From SIG565 sp045646145 (GTDB lineage Bacteria > Bacillota > Clostridia > Oscillospirales > Acutalibacteraceae): a DNA stretch of 64,000 nt. This document shows positions 1 through 8,632 of the stretch, piece by piece. Where the stretch lies: the NCBI GenBank assembly GCA_045646145.1, contig JAZRKE010000037.1, positions 20,728-84,727 on the forward strand, in the 5' to 3' direction. Each line of letters opens with the position of its first letter. Positions within the stretch are counted from its first letter, which is position 1. The notes under the pieces were generated by a model. It had not been told where the DNA came from, searched no databases, and saw nothing but the letters and a program-made list of their open reading frames with translations. A program made the translations under genes and the position numbers.

Positions 1-117
1 CTTTTCTTTGTGTACAACTCTCTTGTGGGTGCAGTTATGCCGTTTGACAGTATGTTCGTAACTGTAGGAAATTTAATTTCATTTGCAATTTATTTAATTG
101 CTTATCTGTTTATTTGA
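1..117 (+). CDS. C-terminal end of a membrane protein (partial)
   Basis: The window opens inside an open frame that ends in TGA at 115-117. The 38 visible residues are nearly all hydrophobic and end in IAYLFI, so this is the last membrane segment or two of an integral membrane protein. It lies 15 bases upstream of an O-antigen-ligase-like gene on the same strand. A polysaccharide flippase or exporter is therefore possible, but the family cannot be read from so little sequence. Confidence 0.5.
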   Translation, partial: LFFVYNSLVGAVMPFDSMFVTVGNLISFAIYLIAYLFI

Positions 118-132
118 AGTGAGTAAAAAGTG

Positions 133-1338
133 ATGGAATTTGTGAAAAAATATTTTAATTTGAGCATTCCTTCAAATATTGTTTATATAACGGCAGTATG
201 TGTTTTTTTACCCTATCAATTGTCTTCCGTAATCCTGTTGGTTACAGTGGGTTATATATTTGTTAAAAAAAATATTAGAACCGATATTTTTTGCCACACA
301 GCTTCGTTTTTAATACCTGTGTTCACACTTATAACTTTGATTACGGCAATTTATTTTAAAAACTGGTTGGGACTTGCCGTTTCGGTAATTTTCTTTCTCA
401 TTTTTGTTCTCGGTTTCTATATAAGAACGGTTATGACCGAGGAAATTTTCGAAAAAATGCTCTCGGTTTTATGCGGCTCTTCAATATTCGCCTCGGCCGT
501 TATACTTTTTGAGAAAATCATCTATTTTGGTGATAAAACCCACCGTTGCTTCGGTGATTTTATGCCGGGCAAAATTTATTCCAAGATTGCTTCGTTTTAT
601 TTTAGCCCCACCTATCTCTCTGCGTGTATGGTCGTTGTGGTTGTAATTTGCGCATATAAGGTAATTTACCGCAAAGGACACCTGCCGTACTATTACCTAA
701 CGGCATTTTTATCAATGATGACCATTTATTTTGCGGGCAGTATGTTTGTGTGGGTAAATGTATTTGCGGCGATTGCAACATTTTTAATTATAATCCGCCA
801 CCGCAGACTCTTAGCGGCATTTTTAGCCGTTGTAGCGGCGGCGGGGGTAGCGCTGTTCTTTGTTCCCGATATTCTGCCGCGCCTGTCGGAATCAATGCTT
901 ACGAGCGATAACCGAATTCTAATCTGGGATTTAAGTGTGGCTTCCTTTCCGCAATCCCCATTTTTCGGTCAGGGCTTTCAGACCTATGGGCATATTGCCA
1001 ACCGCCTTATTAAAGAGGGGGTAGAGGGTATATATTCTGCTTATCACGCCCACAATATTATTTTAGAACCCTTGCTCAGCTTTGGTATAGTAGGAACCGG
1101 AATAATAGCCGCATTTATATTTGCGTATCTGCAAAAACTTGTTTTATGTATGCAACTTCGCCGCAAAAGTCCTATTTGGGTTATAATTTTATCGGTAACG
1201 GTAGGTATTCTTATTCACTGTATTATTGATATGACAATGCTGTGGATTCAACCTATGATACTCTATTGCCTGATTTTTGGCGGAATAGGTGCCGACGAAA
1301 AAGCAATATCAAATATGTTTAAAACTCTTAGGGGGTAA
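133..1338 (+). CDS. O-antigen ligase / polymerase-like membrane protein
   Basis: A 401-residue polytopic membrane protein with about ten hydrophobic segments. Near residue 310 it has AYHAHNIILEPLLSFG, which matches the conserved HAHNxxLE loop of the O-antigen ligase / Wzy-type family. That family joins or polymerises lipid-linked glycans on the outer face of the membrane. ATG at 133 was chosen over GTG at 130 in the same frame; neither has a strong ribosome site. It is followed after 5 bases by metG, so the two may be co-transcribed. The substrate cannot be inferred, because no glycosyltransferase genes lie in the window. Confidence 0.75.
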   Translation: MEFVKKYFNLSIPSNIVYITAVCVFLPYQLSSVILLVTVGYIFVKKNIRTDIFCHTASFLIPVFTLITLITAIYFKNWLGLAVSVIFFLIFVLGFYIRTVMTEEIFEKMLSVLCGSSIFASAVILFEKIIYFGDKTHRCFGDFMPGKIYSKIASFYFSPTYLSACMVVVVVICAYKVIYRKGHLPYYYLTAFLSMMTIYFAGSMFVWVNVFAAIATFLIIIRHRRLLAAFLAVVAAAGVALFFVPDILPRLSESMLTSDNRILIWDLSVASFPQSPFFGQGFQTYGHIANRLIKEGVEGIYSAYHAHNIILEPLLSFGIVGTGIIAAFIFAYLQKLVLCMQLRRKSPIWVIILSVTVGILIHCIIDMTMLWIQPMILYCLIFGGIGADEKAISNMFKTLRG

Positions 1339-1343
1339 AATAA

Positions 1344-3251
1344 ATGGAAAAACAGAAATTTTATATTACAACGGCTATTGCCTATACATCCCGCAAGCCG
1401 CATATCGGCAACGCTTACGATATAGTGCTTGCTGATATGATAGCCCGTTATAAAAGGATGATGGGATATGACGTATTCTTTTTAACAGGCTCTGATGAGC
1501 ACGGTCAGAAAATTGAGGAATATGCTAAGGGTGCGGGTATTACACCCAAAGAATATGTTGATAATATTTCGGATCAGATTAAAGACGTATGGAACTCTAT
1601 GAACACAACCTACGATAAGTTTATTCGCACAACCGATGATTATCACGAAAAGGTAGTTTCAAAAATATTCAAGAAGCTTTATGAACAGGGAGATATTTAC
1701 AAGAGTGAATATGAGGGTAAATACTGTGTGCCCTGTGAATCCTTTTTTACCGCATCCCAGTTGGTTGACGGCAAATGTCCCGATTGTGGCAGAGAGGTAA
1801 CCGATGCTAAGGAGGAGGCTTACTTCTTAAAGCTCAGCAAATATCAGGATAAGTTGCTCGAATATTATGAGCAAAACCCCGATTTCATCAAGCCCGATTC
1901 CAGAAGAAATGAAATGGTAAATAACTTCTTAAAGCCGGGCCTTGCCGATTTGTGTGTATCGCGCAGTTCCTTTAAATGGGGCGTTCCGGTTGAGTTTGAC
2001 CCTAAGCACGTAATCTACGTTTGGATAGACGCGCTTTCTAACTATATTACAGGTGTCGGTTACGACCCTGATGGTAGCGGAGAATTATATAATAAATATT
2101 GGCCTGCCGACCTGCACGTAATAGGTAAGGATATTGTGCGATTCCACACAATCTATTGGCCTATAATCCTTATGGCGCTTGGTCTGCCGTTACCTAAGCA
2201 GGTGTTAGGACATCCTTGGGTGCTTGTGGGCGAGGATAAAATGAGCAAATCCAAGGGCAACACCATATATGCCGATGAGTTAGCTAAGCGATTTGGTACC
2301 GATGCCGTAAGATATTATCTGCTCAGTGAAATTTCCTTTACCAATGATGGCTCCATTACCTATGAAAGCTTTATAAATAAGTTTAATTCCGACCTCGCTA
2401 ACATCCTCGGAAACCTTGTTAATCGCACCGTTGCTATGACCAATAAGTATTTCGGCGGAAAGGTATCGTCAGGTAAAAGCGCAGGGGAATTTGATGCCGA
2501 TTTAATCGCAACGGCTAATAATACGGTGAAAAAATACTGTGAGTATATGGATATCTATCATAATGCCGATGCTGTTGATACGGTTATGAACCTTGCTCGC
2601 AGACTTAATAAGTATATCGACGAAACTATGCCCTGGGCACTCGCTAAGGATGAAGCAAAGCGCGACTGTTTAGAGGCTGTACTCTATAATCTTTTAGAGG
2701 GAATTCGTCTGCTCTCGGCTTTACTTAGCCCCATTATTCCTGAGAGTGCAGAAAAAATTGCAGAATATATTGGAAATGGCGACAATACCTTAGAATTCGG
2801 AAAAACCGACGCATTTTCTGTAGGGGTTGCTCAGCCGCTTTTTGCCCGTCTTGATGTAGATAAGGTGTTAGCCGAAATCGCCGCCGAGGCTGAGGCTGGG
2901 AAGCAGGCTGAGAACACAGAAAACGTAGCCAAAATCTCGATTGAGGATTTTGCAAAGGTAGAGCTTACCGCCGCCAAGGTTACCGCCTGTGAGCCGATAC
3001 CCAAGGCTAAAAAGCTTTTAAAGTTAACCCTTAATGACGGAAGCAGTAAACCGAGAACGGTGGCGTCTGGCATTGCTAACTACTATAAGCCCGAAGAATT
3101 AATTGGTAAAACGGTTGTTGTGGTATCCAATTTAAAACCGGCAGTTTTATGCGGCGTAGAGTCTAACGGTATGATTTTAGCGGCAGACTCTGGAGATAGC
3201 GTAAAGGTTATTTTCTTAGACGGAGTAGAACCGGGAAGCAAGATAAGATGA
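1344..3251 (+). CDS. metG: Methionine--tRNA ligase
   Basis: Charges tRNA-Met and tRNA-fMet with methionine in the cytoplasm. The class I signature HIGN is at residues 20-23 and KMSKS is near residue 298. A zinc-binding insert CVPC...CPDC lies around residues 127-148, then an anticodon-binding helical region. A C-terminal EMAP/Trbp111-type tRNA-binding domain starts with SIEDFAKVELTAAKV at about residue 530. At 635 residues it is the expected length for the dimeric form that carries this domain. An AGGGGG ribosome site precedes the ATG. The stop overlaps the tatD start by four bases (ATGA), a common metG-tatD pairing. Confidence 0.97.
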   Translation: MEKQKFYITTAIAYTSRKPHIGNAYDIVLADMIARYKRMMGYDVFFLTGSDEHGQKIEEYAKGAGITPKEYVDNISDQIKDVWNSMNTTYDKFIRTTDDYHEKVVSKIFKKLYEQGDIYKSEYEGKYCVPCESFFTASQLVDGKCPDCGREVTDAKEEAYFLKLSKYQDKLLEYYEQNPDFIKPDSRRNEMVNNFLKPGLADLCVSRSSFKWGVPVEFDPKHVIYVWIDALSNYITGVGYDPDGSGELYNKYWPADLHVIGKDIVRFHTIYWPIILMALGLPLPKQVLGHPWVLVGEDKMSKSKGNTIYADELAKRFGTDAVRYYLLSEISFTNDGSITYESFINKFNSDLANILGNLVNRTVAMTNKYFGGKVSSGKSAGEFDADLIATANNTVKKYCEYMDIYHNADAVDTVMNLARRLNKYIDETMPWALAKDEAKRDCLEAVLYNLLEGIRLLSALLSPIIPESAEKIAEYIGNGDNTLEFGKTDAFSVGVAQPLFARLDVDKVLAEIAAEAEAGKQAENTENVAKISIEDFAKVELTAAKVTACEPIPKAKKLLKLTLNDGSSKPRTVASGIANYYKPEELIGKTVVVVSNLKPAVLCGVESNGMILAADSGDSVKVIFLDGVEPGSKIR

Positions 3252-4015
3252 CAAAACCAATGATTTTTGATTCCCACGCTCATTATGACGATGAGCGGTT
3301 TGACGGCATTCGTGATGAATTGCTTTTTGATATGCAAAACAAAAATGTATGTGGCATAATTCATCAGGCAATAGATTATGAAAGTTCAAAGCTCGCAGTT
3401 GAGTATACAAAAAAATACCCGAATTTTTATGCCGCAGTGGGTATTCACCCGCAGGAAATCAATGCCGATACCGTATTTAATGCCGATGATTTCAGCGTTT
3501 TACTAGAAAACGAAAAGGTGGTAGCGGTTGGGGAAATAGGGCTTGACTATTATTGGGACACCACATTTAAGGAAAATCAAAAGAAAATTTTAACACAGCA
3601 AATTGATTTTGCAGGGGCTAATAATCTGCCAGTTAGTTTTCATGACCGCGAAGCCCACGCCGATACCCTCGAAATTTTAAAAAGAACTAAGCCTAAGGGC
3701 GTGGTTCACTGCTTTTCGGGGAGCGTAGAGATGGCTCAGGAAATACTGAAATTGGGTATGTACATCGGTGTTGGCGGAGTTGTAACCTTTAAAAATGCAA
3801 AAAAACTCTGCGAGGTGGTTGAAAGGGTACCGCTTGAGCGCATTTTACTTGAAACCGATGCGCCGTATTTAGCACCCGAGCCCAATCGTAGTAAGCTAAA
3901 TCATTCGGGGTATATTCGCTTTATTGCGGAAAAAATTGCCGAAATTAAAAAAACTCCGTATGATGACGTTTTAAAAATCACAACCGAAAACGCAAAACAA
4001 CTTTTTAATATTTAA
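3248..4015 (+). CDS. tatD: TatD family metal-dependent DNase
   Basis: A 255-residue TIM-barrel hydrolase of the TatD family, which has 3'-5' exonuclease or DNA-repair roles. Visible metal-ligand motifs are FDSHAHYDD at the N-terminus, GEIGLDYYWD, FHDREAHADT, VVHCFSGS and ETDAPYLAPEP. It overlaps the end of metG by four bases, so translational coupling is likely. A second in-frame ATG at 3260 is also possible. The coding region ends just before an 18-bp hairpin. Confidence 0.93.
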   Translation: MTKPMIFDSHAHYDDERFDGIRDELLFDMQNKNVCGIIHQAIDYESSKLAVEYTKKYPNFYAAVGIHPQEINADTVFNADDFSVLLENEKVVAVGEIGLDYYWDTTFKENQKKILTQQIDFAGANNLPVSFHDREAHADTLEILKRTKPKGVVHCFSGSVEMAQEILKLGMYIGVGGVVTFKNAKKLCEVVERVPLERILLETDAPYLAPEPNRSKLNHSGYIRFIAEKIAEIKKTPYDDVLKITTENAKQLFNI

Positions 4016-4020
4016 TGAAT

Positions 4021-4065
4021 AATCCCTCCTTAAGAGATAAAACTAATCTCGTAAGGAGGGATTTT
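4021..4065 (+). promoter_or_regulatory. Long hairpin that pairs the ribosome site of the next small gene
   Basis: The arms at 4021-4038 and 4046-4063 pair over 18 positions with one mismatch around a 7-base loop. The 3' arm contains AAGGAGGG (4053-4060), the ribosome site of the 37-codon ORF that starts at 4069. A short T-run (TTTTCT) follows. It could be the tatD terminator, a translational lock on the small gene, or both. Confidence 0.6.
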
Positions 4066-4068
4066 CTG

Positions 4069-4182
4069 ATGGATAACAATAAGAACAAAAACAACTGCCC
4101 GTCTAACAAACAAGATAACCAGAATAAAAACAAGCAGAACGACCAGAACAAAAACGAGCAGAATAATAAAAACAAGCAGTAA
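4069..4182 (+). CDS. 37-residue Asn/Lys/Gln-rich small protein
   Basis: ATG at 4069 follows a perfect AAGGAGGG site with 8-base spacing. The product is made almost entirely of Asn, Lys, Gln, Asp and Glu with a single Cys (MDNNKNKNNCPSNKQ...). It has no hydrophobic core, so it should be unfolded and very soluble. Small hydrophilic proteins of this kind occur in spore-formers, but I do not recognise a named family. Its stop codon lies in the following terminator. Low-complexity sequence can arise by chance, but the ribosome site and terminator argue for a real gene. Confidence 0.6.
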   Translation: MDNNKNKNNCPSNKQDNQNKNKQNDQNKNEQNNKNKQ

Positions 4183-4209
4183 AAAAGAGGTGCAAAGCAC
4201 CTCTTTTTT
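4180..4209 (+). terminator. Intrinsic terminator
   Basis: AGAGGTGC and GCACCTCT pair around a short A-rich loop, with an A-tract before and a T6 tract after. It ends the small-gene transcript just upstream of eno. Confidence 0.8.
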
Positions 4210-4225
4210 AGAGAAGGGGAACTTA

Positions 4226-5464
4226 ATGTCTAAAATTTCTAAGGTAACGGCTTATGAAATGCTTGATTCGCGCAGTAATCCTACGGTGGCTGTCTGCGTG
4301 GAACTTTGTGATGGCGCTCGGGGATTTGCACTTTCACCCTCTGGTGCATCAACTGGCGCCTATGAGGCAATTGAATTGCGTGACAAATCGGATTCGCATT
4401 ACGGTGGCAAGGGTGTAAAAAATGCCGTTCAGAATGTAAATGAAATAATAAGTAATGCGTTAATTGGTAAGTGCGCCTATAATCAACGCCATATTGATAA
4501 TCTGATGTGTGAATTGGATGGAACACCTAATAAATCGGTGCTCGGCGCAAACGCCATATTGGCGGTATCGCTAGCGGTCGCACACGCGTCTGCTAATTCT
4601 CAGAAAATTCCGCTTTATAGGTATTTAGGCGGAATAAACGGCGCCACTATGCCGCGGCCTATGATGAATATTTTAAACGGCGGCGCCCACGCAAAAAATA
4701 ATATTGATATTCAGGAGTTTATGATTTTCCCGCCCGTTGAGGCAGGGTTTTCTGAGGCACTTCGCATGGGAAGTGAAATATATAAAACACTTTCATCAAT
4801 GCTGACAAACCTCGGTAAATCTACCGCTGTAGGTGATGAGGGCGGCTTTGCACCCGACCTTAAAAACGATGAAGAAGCAATAGAACTACTGTGTGATGCT
4901 ATTGAAAAGGCGGGGTACTCGGTGGATGACGTTAAGATAGCGCTCGATATTGCCGCGAGTGAATGGTATCAGGGTGATGGACTCTATTTAAGGCCTAAAA
5001 GACACGAGGAAATATCCTCTAAGGGCTTAATTGATATGTACAGCGACCTGTGTGAAAAATACCCTATAATTTCTATTGAGGATGGTCTTTCTGAGGACGA
5101 TTGGCAGGGTTGGAAAACCCTTACCGATACGCTGTCTGATAAAATTCAGCTTGTGGGCGATGACCTTTTTGTTACCAATAAACAGCGTCTTACTAAGGGT
5201 ATAGAGTCGGGTGTCGGAAATGCGATTTTAATTAAACCCAACCAGATAGGCACCCTTACCGAAACGATGGATGTTATCACTTTAGCTCAGAAAAGCGGTT
5301 ACAGGGCGGTAATATCACACCGTTCGGGAGAAACCGAGGACACAACCATTGCAGACCTTGCCGTTGCTACCAATGCAGGGCAGATTAAAACGGGCGCACC
5401 GGCCAGAACCGACCGTGTCGCAAAATATAACCGATTACTTTTAATTGAAAGCGAAATTAAATAG
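4226..5464 (+). CDS. eno: Enolase
   Basis: Converts 2-phosphoglycerate to phosphoenolpyruvate in glycolysis. Motifs present: SGASTGAYEAIELRD, the acid/base segment GDEGGFAPDLKND, the Mg ligand region SIEDGLSEDDW, GDDLFVTN, the catalytic lysine segment ILIKPNQIGT, and the family signature SHRSGETEDTTIADLAV. At 412 residues it is slightly shorter than the usual 430. The start at 4226 was chosen because AGAAGGGGA lies just upstream; the longer frame from 4190 would begin inside the preceding terminator. It stands alone, with a terminator shared with convergent birA. Confidence 0.95.
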   Translation: MSKISKVTAYEMLDSRSNPTVAVCVELCDGARGFALSPSGASTGAYEAIELRDKSDSHYGGKGVKNAVQNVNEIISNALIGKCAYNQRHIDNLMCELDGTPNKSVLGANAILAVSLAVAHASANSQKIPLYRYLGGINGATMPRPMMNILNGGAHAKNNIDIQEFMIFPPVEAGFSEALRMGSEIYKTLSSMLTNLGKSTAVGDEGGFAPDLKNDEEAIELLCDAIEKAGYSVDDVKIALDIAASEWYQGDGLYLRPKRHEEISSKGLIDMYSDLCEKYPIISIEDGLSEDDWQGWKTLTDTLSDKIQLVGDDLFVTNKQRLTKGIESGVGNAILIKPNQIGTLTETMDVITLAQKSGYRAVISHRSGETEDTTIADLAVATNAGQIKTGAPARTDRVAKYNRLLLIESEIK

Positions 5465-5488
5465 GGGTCCACAGGACCCCTTATTTTT
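5463..5488. terminator. Bidirectional terminator between eno and birA
   Basis: AGGGGTCC and GGACCCCT pair around ACA and are followed by a T-rich tract on the plus strand. The structure overlaps the stop of eno and abuts the stop of the convergent birA gene. Confidence 0.75.
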
Positions 5489-6239
5489 ATCTTAATCTTA
5501 CCGATACTTCACCCATAAATAAATGCTCGGAAATACCGTTTGCTTCAACTATTAAATGTGCATTATCATCAATGCCGAGCACCTTGGCGCAAATTTCTTT
5601 TCCGTCTTTTTGGTAGTTAATTTCTTTGCCTATTAAATTTGATTTTTTGCGGTAAACGCTTAAAAATTCCTTATCTAAAAGATTTTTATAATAAAAATTA
5701 AAATTATCAATGATTTTTGCTATCAGTTTTTCTTTTATTTCGTGGGTGCAGGGTGCGTCATATACCGCCCCAGCTATTTCCCTTATATCCTCGGGAAAAT
5801 CATTTTGAGGGGAGTAAAGGTTAATTCCAATTCCGAGCACACTGAAATATCCGTGCGCTGTGAAAGTGCTCTCACAGAGAATTCCGCTTACCTTTTTATC
5901 GTTTTTGTAAATATCGTTTACCCATTTAATCTTAGTGTCGGCGCCGCATATTTCGTCTATGGCATCACTCACCGCCACCGCCGCAGCGGGGGTTATAAGT
6001 GTAACATTTTCGGGGGAGAATTTGGGGCGCAGAAGAATGCTCATATATATACCGCTGTGGTCAGGGGAGAAAAAGGTTCTGCCAAGTCTGCCTCTGCCAC
6101 TCGTCTGCTGTCTCGCAATTATAACGGTGTTTTCTTTAGCGCCTTTTAAACCTAACTGTTTAGCAGTATCATTAGTAGATGCAAGGCAGTCATATTCCAA
6201 TATCTCGCACTGCGTTTTCAAATAATCCTCTATACTCAT
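5487..6239 (-). CDS. birA: Biotin--[acetyl-CoA-carboxylase] ligase
   Basis: Attaches biotin to carrier proteins through biotinyl-AMP. At 250 residues it matches a class I ligase without the N-terminal DNA-binding domain, so it should be an enzyme only and not a repressor. Motifs: LASTNDTAKQL, the biotin/ATP loop ARQQTSGRGRLGR, SGIYMSILLRP, and KWVNDIYKNDKKVSGIL with the catalytic lysine. The small C-terminal SH3-like domain is present. A GGTG site lies upstream of the ATG. It is 41 bases downstream of a small membrane-protein gene on the same strand and may be read from the same promoter. Confidence 0.92.
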   Translation of the reverse strand: MSIEDYLKTQCEILEYDCLASTNDTAKQLGLKGAKENTVIIARQQTSGRGRLGRTFFSPDHSGIYMSILLRPKFSPENVTLITPAAAVAVSDAIDEICGADTKIKWVNDIYKNDKKVSGILCESTFTAHGYFSVLGIGINLYSPQNDFPEDIREIAGAVYDAPCTHEIKEKLIAKIIDNFNFYYKNLLDKEFLSVYRKKSNLIGKEINYQKDGKEICAKVLGIDDNAHLIVEANGISEHLFMGEVSVRLR

Positions 6240-6280
6240 TTTATCACCGAAATTATTTTACAATATTTTTTCATACAGGT

Positions 6281-6493
6281 TTACCTTTTACGAAGCCTGA
6301 TTGCCAAAACTGCACACACGATAATTCCTATCACAAAGGGAATGGCATAAAGGAATGCTGTGCTGGCAGGAGCACTATAACCTGCGTGTTGGGCACCGCA
6401 AAGCATATCACGATAATTATAGGCAACCACGAAACACATAATGTTGGATAATATAATCGCAAGTGCTGTAAATAAATCGCTCAACTTTTTCAT
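6281..6493 (-). CDS. Small two-helix membrane protein
   Basis: A 70-residue protein with two predicted membrane helices (residues about 6-26 and 46-65) and a basic C-terminus RLRKR. I do not recognise a family with a known function. ATG at 6493 (MKKLSDLF) is preceded by GAGGTG at good spacing; an upstream GTG in frame has no ribosome site. It has a near-consensus promoter and is followed by birA on the same strand. Confidence 0.7.
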   Translation of the reverse strand: MKKLSDLFTALAIILSNIMCFVVAYNYRDMLCGAQHAGYSAPASTAFLYAIPFVIGIIVCAVLAIRLRKR

Positions 6494-6526
6494 ATGGTTC
6501 ACCTCTATTACGGTTTTTACAACTCA

Positions 6527-6555
6527 AATATACTAGATTTTTACAGTTAAGTCAA
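6527..6555 (-). promoter_or_regulatory. Sigma-A promoter for the small membrane protein (and birA)
   Basis: On the minus strand TTGACT (6550-6555) and TATATT (6527-6532) are separated by exactly 17 bases. It lies about 35 bases upstream of the start at 6493. Confidence 0.75.
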
Positions 6556-6588
6556 GTTGTAAAATGGTAATGTTTCATCACTAAAATG

Positions 6589-6616
6589 TTGAAATTTTTT
6601 TAAAATATGATATTAT
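6589..6616 (+). promoter_or_regulatory. Probable promoter of the phosphatase-cysK operon
   Basis: TTGAAA (6589-6594) and TATTAT (6611-6616) with a 16-base spacer. The likely transcription start falls just upstream of ATG 6632, which supports that start over the earlier ATG at 6620. Confidence 0.5.
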
Positions 6617-6631
6617 ATTATGGGTGATAAT

Positions 6632-7093
6632 ATGATTAAAATTAACTTCGTCTGCCACGGGAATATTTGCAGAAGTCCGATGGCGGAATATGTTTTTAAA
6701 TATCTCGTAGAAAAAGAGAATTTAAGTGATAAATTCTATATAACCTCGTCGGCGGTAAGTAAAGAGGAATTAGGTAACCCGATTCACTTTGGCACTCGCA
6801 GAATATTAACTGAAAAAGGCATACCCTTTGGCGACCACCGTTCAACCAAATTTACAAAAGCCGATTATGATGAATTCGATTACATTGTTATTATGGATAG
6901 AAGCAATCAGAGACTAATTAATCGCATAATAGGTGCCGATAATCCCGAAAAAGTGTATACCTTTTTATCTTTTGCGGGGGAGAACCGCGATATTGCAGAC
7001 CCTTGGTATACAGGGGATTTTGAAGAAACATATCGCGATGTAATGTTGGCATCAAAGGCGTTTTTAAACTTTTTGAAGGAGAAGGAATTATGA
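6632..7093 (+). CDS. Low-molecular-weight protein-tyrosine phosphatase
   Basis: A 153-residue cytoplasmic phosphatase of the arsenate-reductase-like LMW-PTP family. The N-terminal P-loop CHGNICRSPMAE contains the catalytic Cys and Arg. The general acid loop is IADPWYTGDF near the C-terminus. ATG 6632 is preferred over ATG 6620 because GGGTGAT sits just upstream and the promoter leaves no room for the longer form. The gene overlaps the next one by four bases (ATGA). In Firmicutes such enzymes often reverse protein tyrosine phosphorylation; the target here is unknown. Confidence 0.9.
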   Translation: MIKINFVCHGNICRSPMAEYVFKYLVEKENLSDKFYITSSAVSKEELGNPIHFGTRRILTEKGIPFGDHRSTKFTKADYDEFDYIVIMDRSNQRLINRIIGADNPEKVYTFLSFAGENRDIADPWYTGDFEETYRDVMLASKAFLNFLKEKEL

Positions 7094-7629
7094 TTAAGGC
7101 TATCAGGCATTTTAATACCATAACACGCCACCGCCACGCCGTTATCTGCCACTGTATAAAGGCGGGTATAGGCTTTCAGGGGCTATTTCACGACCTTTCA
7201 AAGTATAGCCCCGCCGAGTTTTCCTCGGGCGCTAAATATTATCAGGGGACCAGAAGCCCTAACGATATGCAGAGGGAAACCTATGGTTACTCGAGCGCTT
7301 GGATGCACCACAAGGGAAGAAATCGTCATCATTTTGAATATTGGACCGATTATCATCCCGAAACACATATTGTAGGTCCCGTTAAAATGCCCTTAAAATA
7401 TGTAATAGAAATGTTTTGCGACCGCGTTGCCGCCTGTAAAATATATAAGGGTGATGCTTATAATGACGCTTCGGCGCTTGATTATTTTTTAAATGCCAAA
7501 AAACGCAGAATAATACACCCTGAAACTTCGGACTTTTTAGAAAGTCTACTAAGGATGCTAGCTGAAAACGGCGAAGAAGCAACCTTTAAATATATAAAAA
7601 ATCTTTTAAAACAAAAGAAGGATTATTAA
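7090..7629 (+). CDS. DUF5662 family protein (HD-like motif)
   Basis: A 179-residue protein rich in His and Asp: ITRHRHAVICHC, FHDLSKYSP, WMHHKGRNRHH and EYWTDYHPE. The pattern matches the uncharacterised DUF5662 family common in Firmicutes and their phages. The His/Asp spacing suggests a metal-dependent, HD-type hydrolase, but the activity is unknown. It is translationally coupled to the phosphatase gene and ends directly before the cysK start codon, so the three form an operon. Confidence 0.75.
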   Translation: MIKAIRHFNTITRHRHAVICHCIKAGIGFQGLFHDLSKYSPAEFSSGAKYYQGTRSPNDMQRETYGYSSAWMHHKGRNRHHFEYWTDYHPETHIVGPVKMPLKYVIEMFCDRVAACKIYKGDAYNDASALDYFLNAKKRRIIHPETSDFLESLLRMLAENGEEATFKYIKNLLKQKKDY

Positions 7630-8556
7630 ATGAGAATTTTTGATAGTATTGCTCAGCTTGTAGGAAACACACCACTTTTAAAGATTTCCAACTACTGCGA
7701 AAAAAAGGGAATAAAAGCCAATATCTTTGCAAAGCTTGAATATTTTAACCCTGCAGGAAGTGCTAAAGACCGAATTGCTAAAAATATAATAGAAACCGCC
7801 GAGAAAAGCGGAGAACTGAAAACAGGCTCGGTTATAATCGAAGCAACCTCGGGGAATACAGGCATAGGTATTGCTGCTATTGGCTCGGCTAAGGGCTACA
7901 GAACTATAATCGTTATGCCCGAGAATATGAGTGAAGAAAGAAAAAAATTAATGCAAGGCTTCGGTGCCGAATTAGTGCTTACCGAAAAGGCACTCGGAAT
8001 GAAGGGCGCCACCGAAAAGGCTGAGCAGCTCAAAAAGGAAATACCCAATTCCTTTATTGCAGGGCAGTTCGAAAATATGGCAAACCCCGAGGCTCATTAT
8101 AAAACAACGGGTCCTGAAATATGGAACGATACCGACGGCAAAATTGATATATTCGTAGCAGGTGTCGGCACAGGGGGGACGATTTCGGGTGTCGGTAAAT
8201 ATCTTTTAGAGCAAAACCCCGAAATTAAGATTATTGCCGCCGAGCCGTATGAATCACAACTTTTATCCAAAGGAACGGCGGGAGCCCATAAGATTCAGGG
8301 TATAGGTGCTAATTTTGTGCCGAATACACTTAACAGAGATATAATTACCGAGATTATACCCGTAAAATCTGATGATGCTATTAAAACCGCTAAGGATTTA
8401 GCAAAATGCGAGGGCGCTCTCGTTGGAATATCCTCGGGTGCGGCACTCAAAGCGGCGGAAATCATCGCTAACAGACCAGAAAATGTGGGTAAAAATATCG
8501 TTGTTTTACTCGCCGATACGGGAGAAAGATACCTATCAACCGAGCTTTTTGCATAA
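7630..8556 (+). CDS. cysK: Cysteine synthase A (O-acetylserine sulfhydrylase)
   Basis: Makes L-cysteine from O-acetylserine and sulfide using pyridoxal phosphate. NPAGSAKDRIAKNI carries the PLP lysine. TSGNTGIGIA is the substrate loop, GTGGTISGVGKY is the phosphate-binding loop, and GISSGAAL is the C-terminal signature. At 308 residues it has the normal length. AAGGA precedes the ATG, which follows the previous stop codon with no gap. It lies upstream of the arginine operon but has a separate promoter. Confidence 0.95.
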   Translation: MRIFDSIAQLVGNTPLLKISNYCEKKGIKANIFAKLEYFNPAGSAKDRIAKNIIETAEKSGELKTGSVIIEATSGNTGIGIAAIGSAKGYRTIIVMPENMSEERKKLMQGFGAELVLTEKALGMKGATEKAEQLKKEIPNSFIAGQFENMANPEAHYKTTGPEIWNDTDGKIDIFVAGVGTGGTISGVGKYLLEQNPEIKIIAAEPYESQLLSKGTAGAHKIQGIGANFVPNTLNRDIITEIIPVKSDDAIKTAKDLAKCEGALVGISSGAALKAAEIIANRPENVGKNIVVLLADTGERYLSTELFA

Positions 8557-8624
8557 AATTTGCATTATGCACTAATTTCTGCATAAAATTCAAAAAATAC
8601 CGAAAAATAATTAATTTTTATGCA
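8550..8624. promoter_or_regulatory. Three TGCATAAAA-type boxes upstream of argG (candidate ArgR/AhrC operators)
   Basis: TGCATAAAATT occurs at 8550-8560 and again at 8580-8590, exactly 30 bp apart. An inverted near-copy (AATTTTTATGCA) lies at 8613-8624. They precede the argG promoter. The half-site resembles the TNTGNATWWWW half of arginine-repressor boxes, so control by arginine is inferred from position and partial similarity only. Confidence 0.45.
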
Positions 8625-8632
8625 AAAAAGTG

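Noticed and set aside
1320..1343. T-box or SAM riboswitch upstream of metG
   Set aside because: The gap before metG is only five bases and holds no leader structure.
2831..3073. Minus-strand frames within metG
   Set aside because: Shadows of a strongly supported gene; no ribosome sites.
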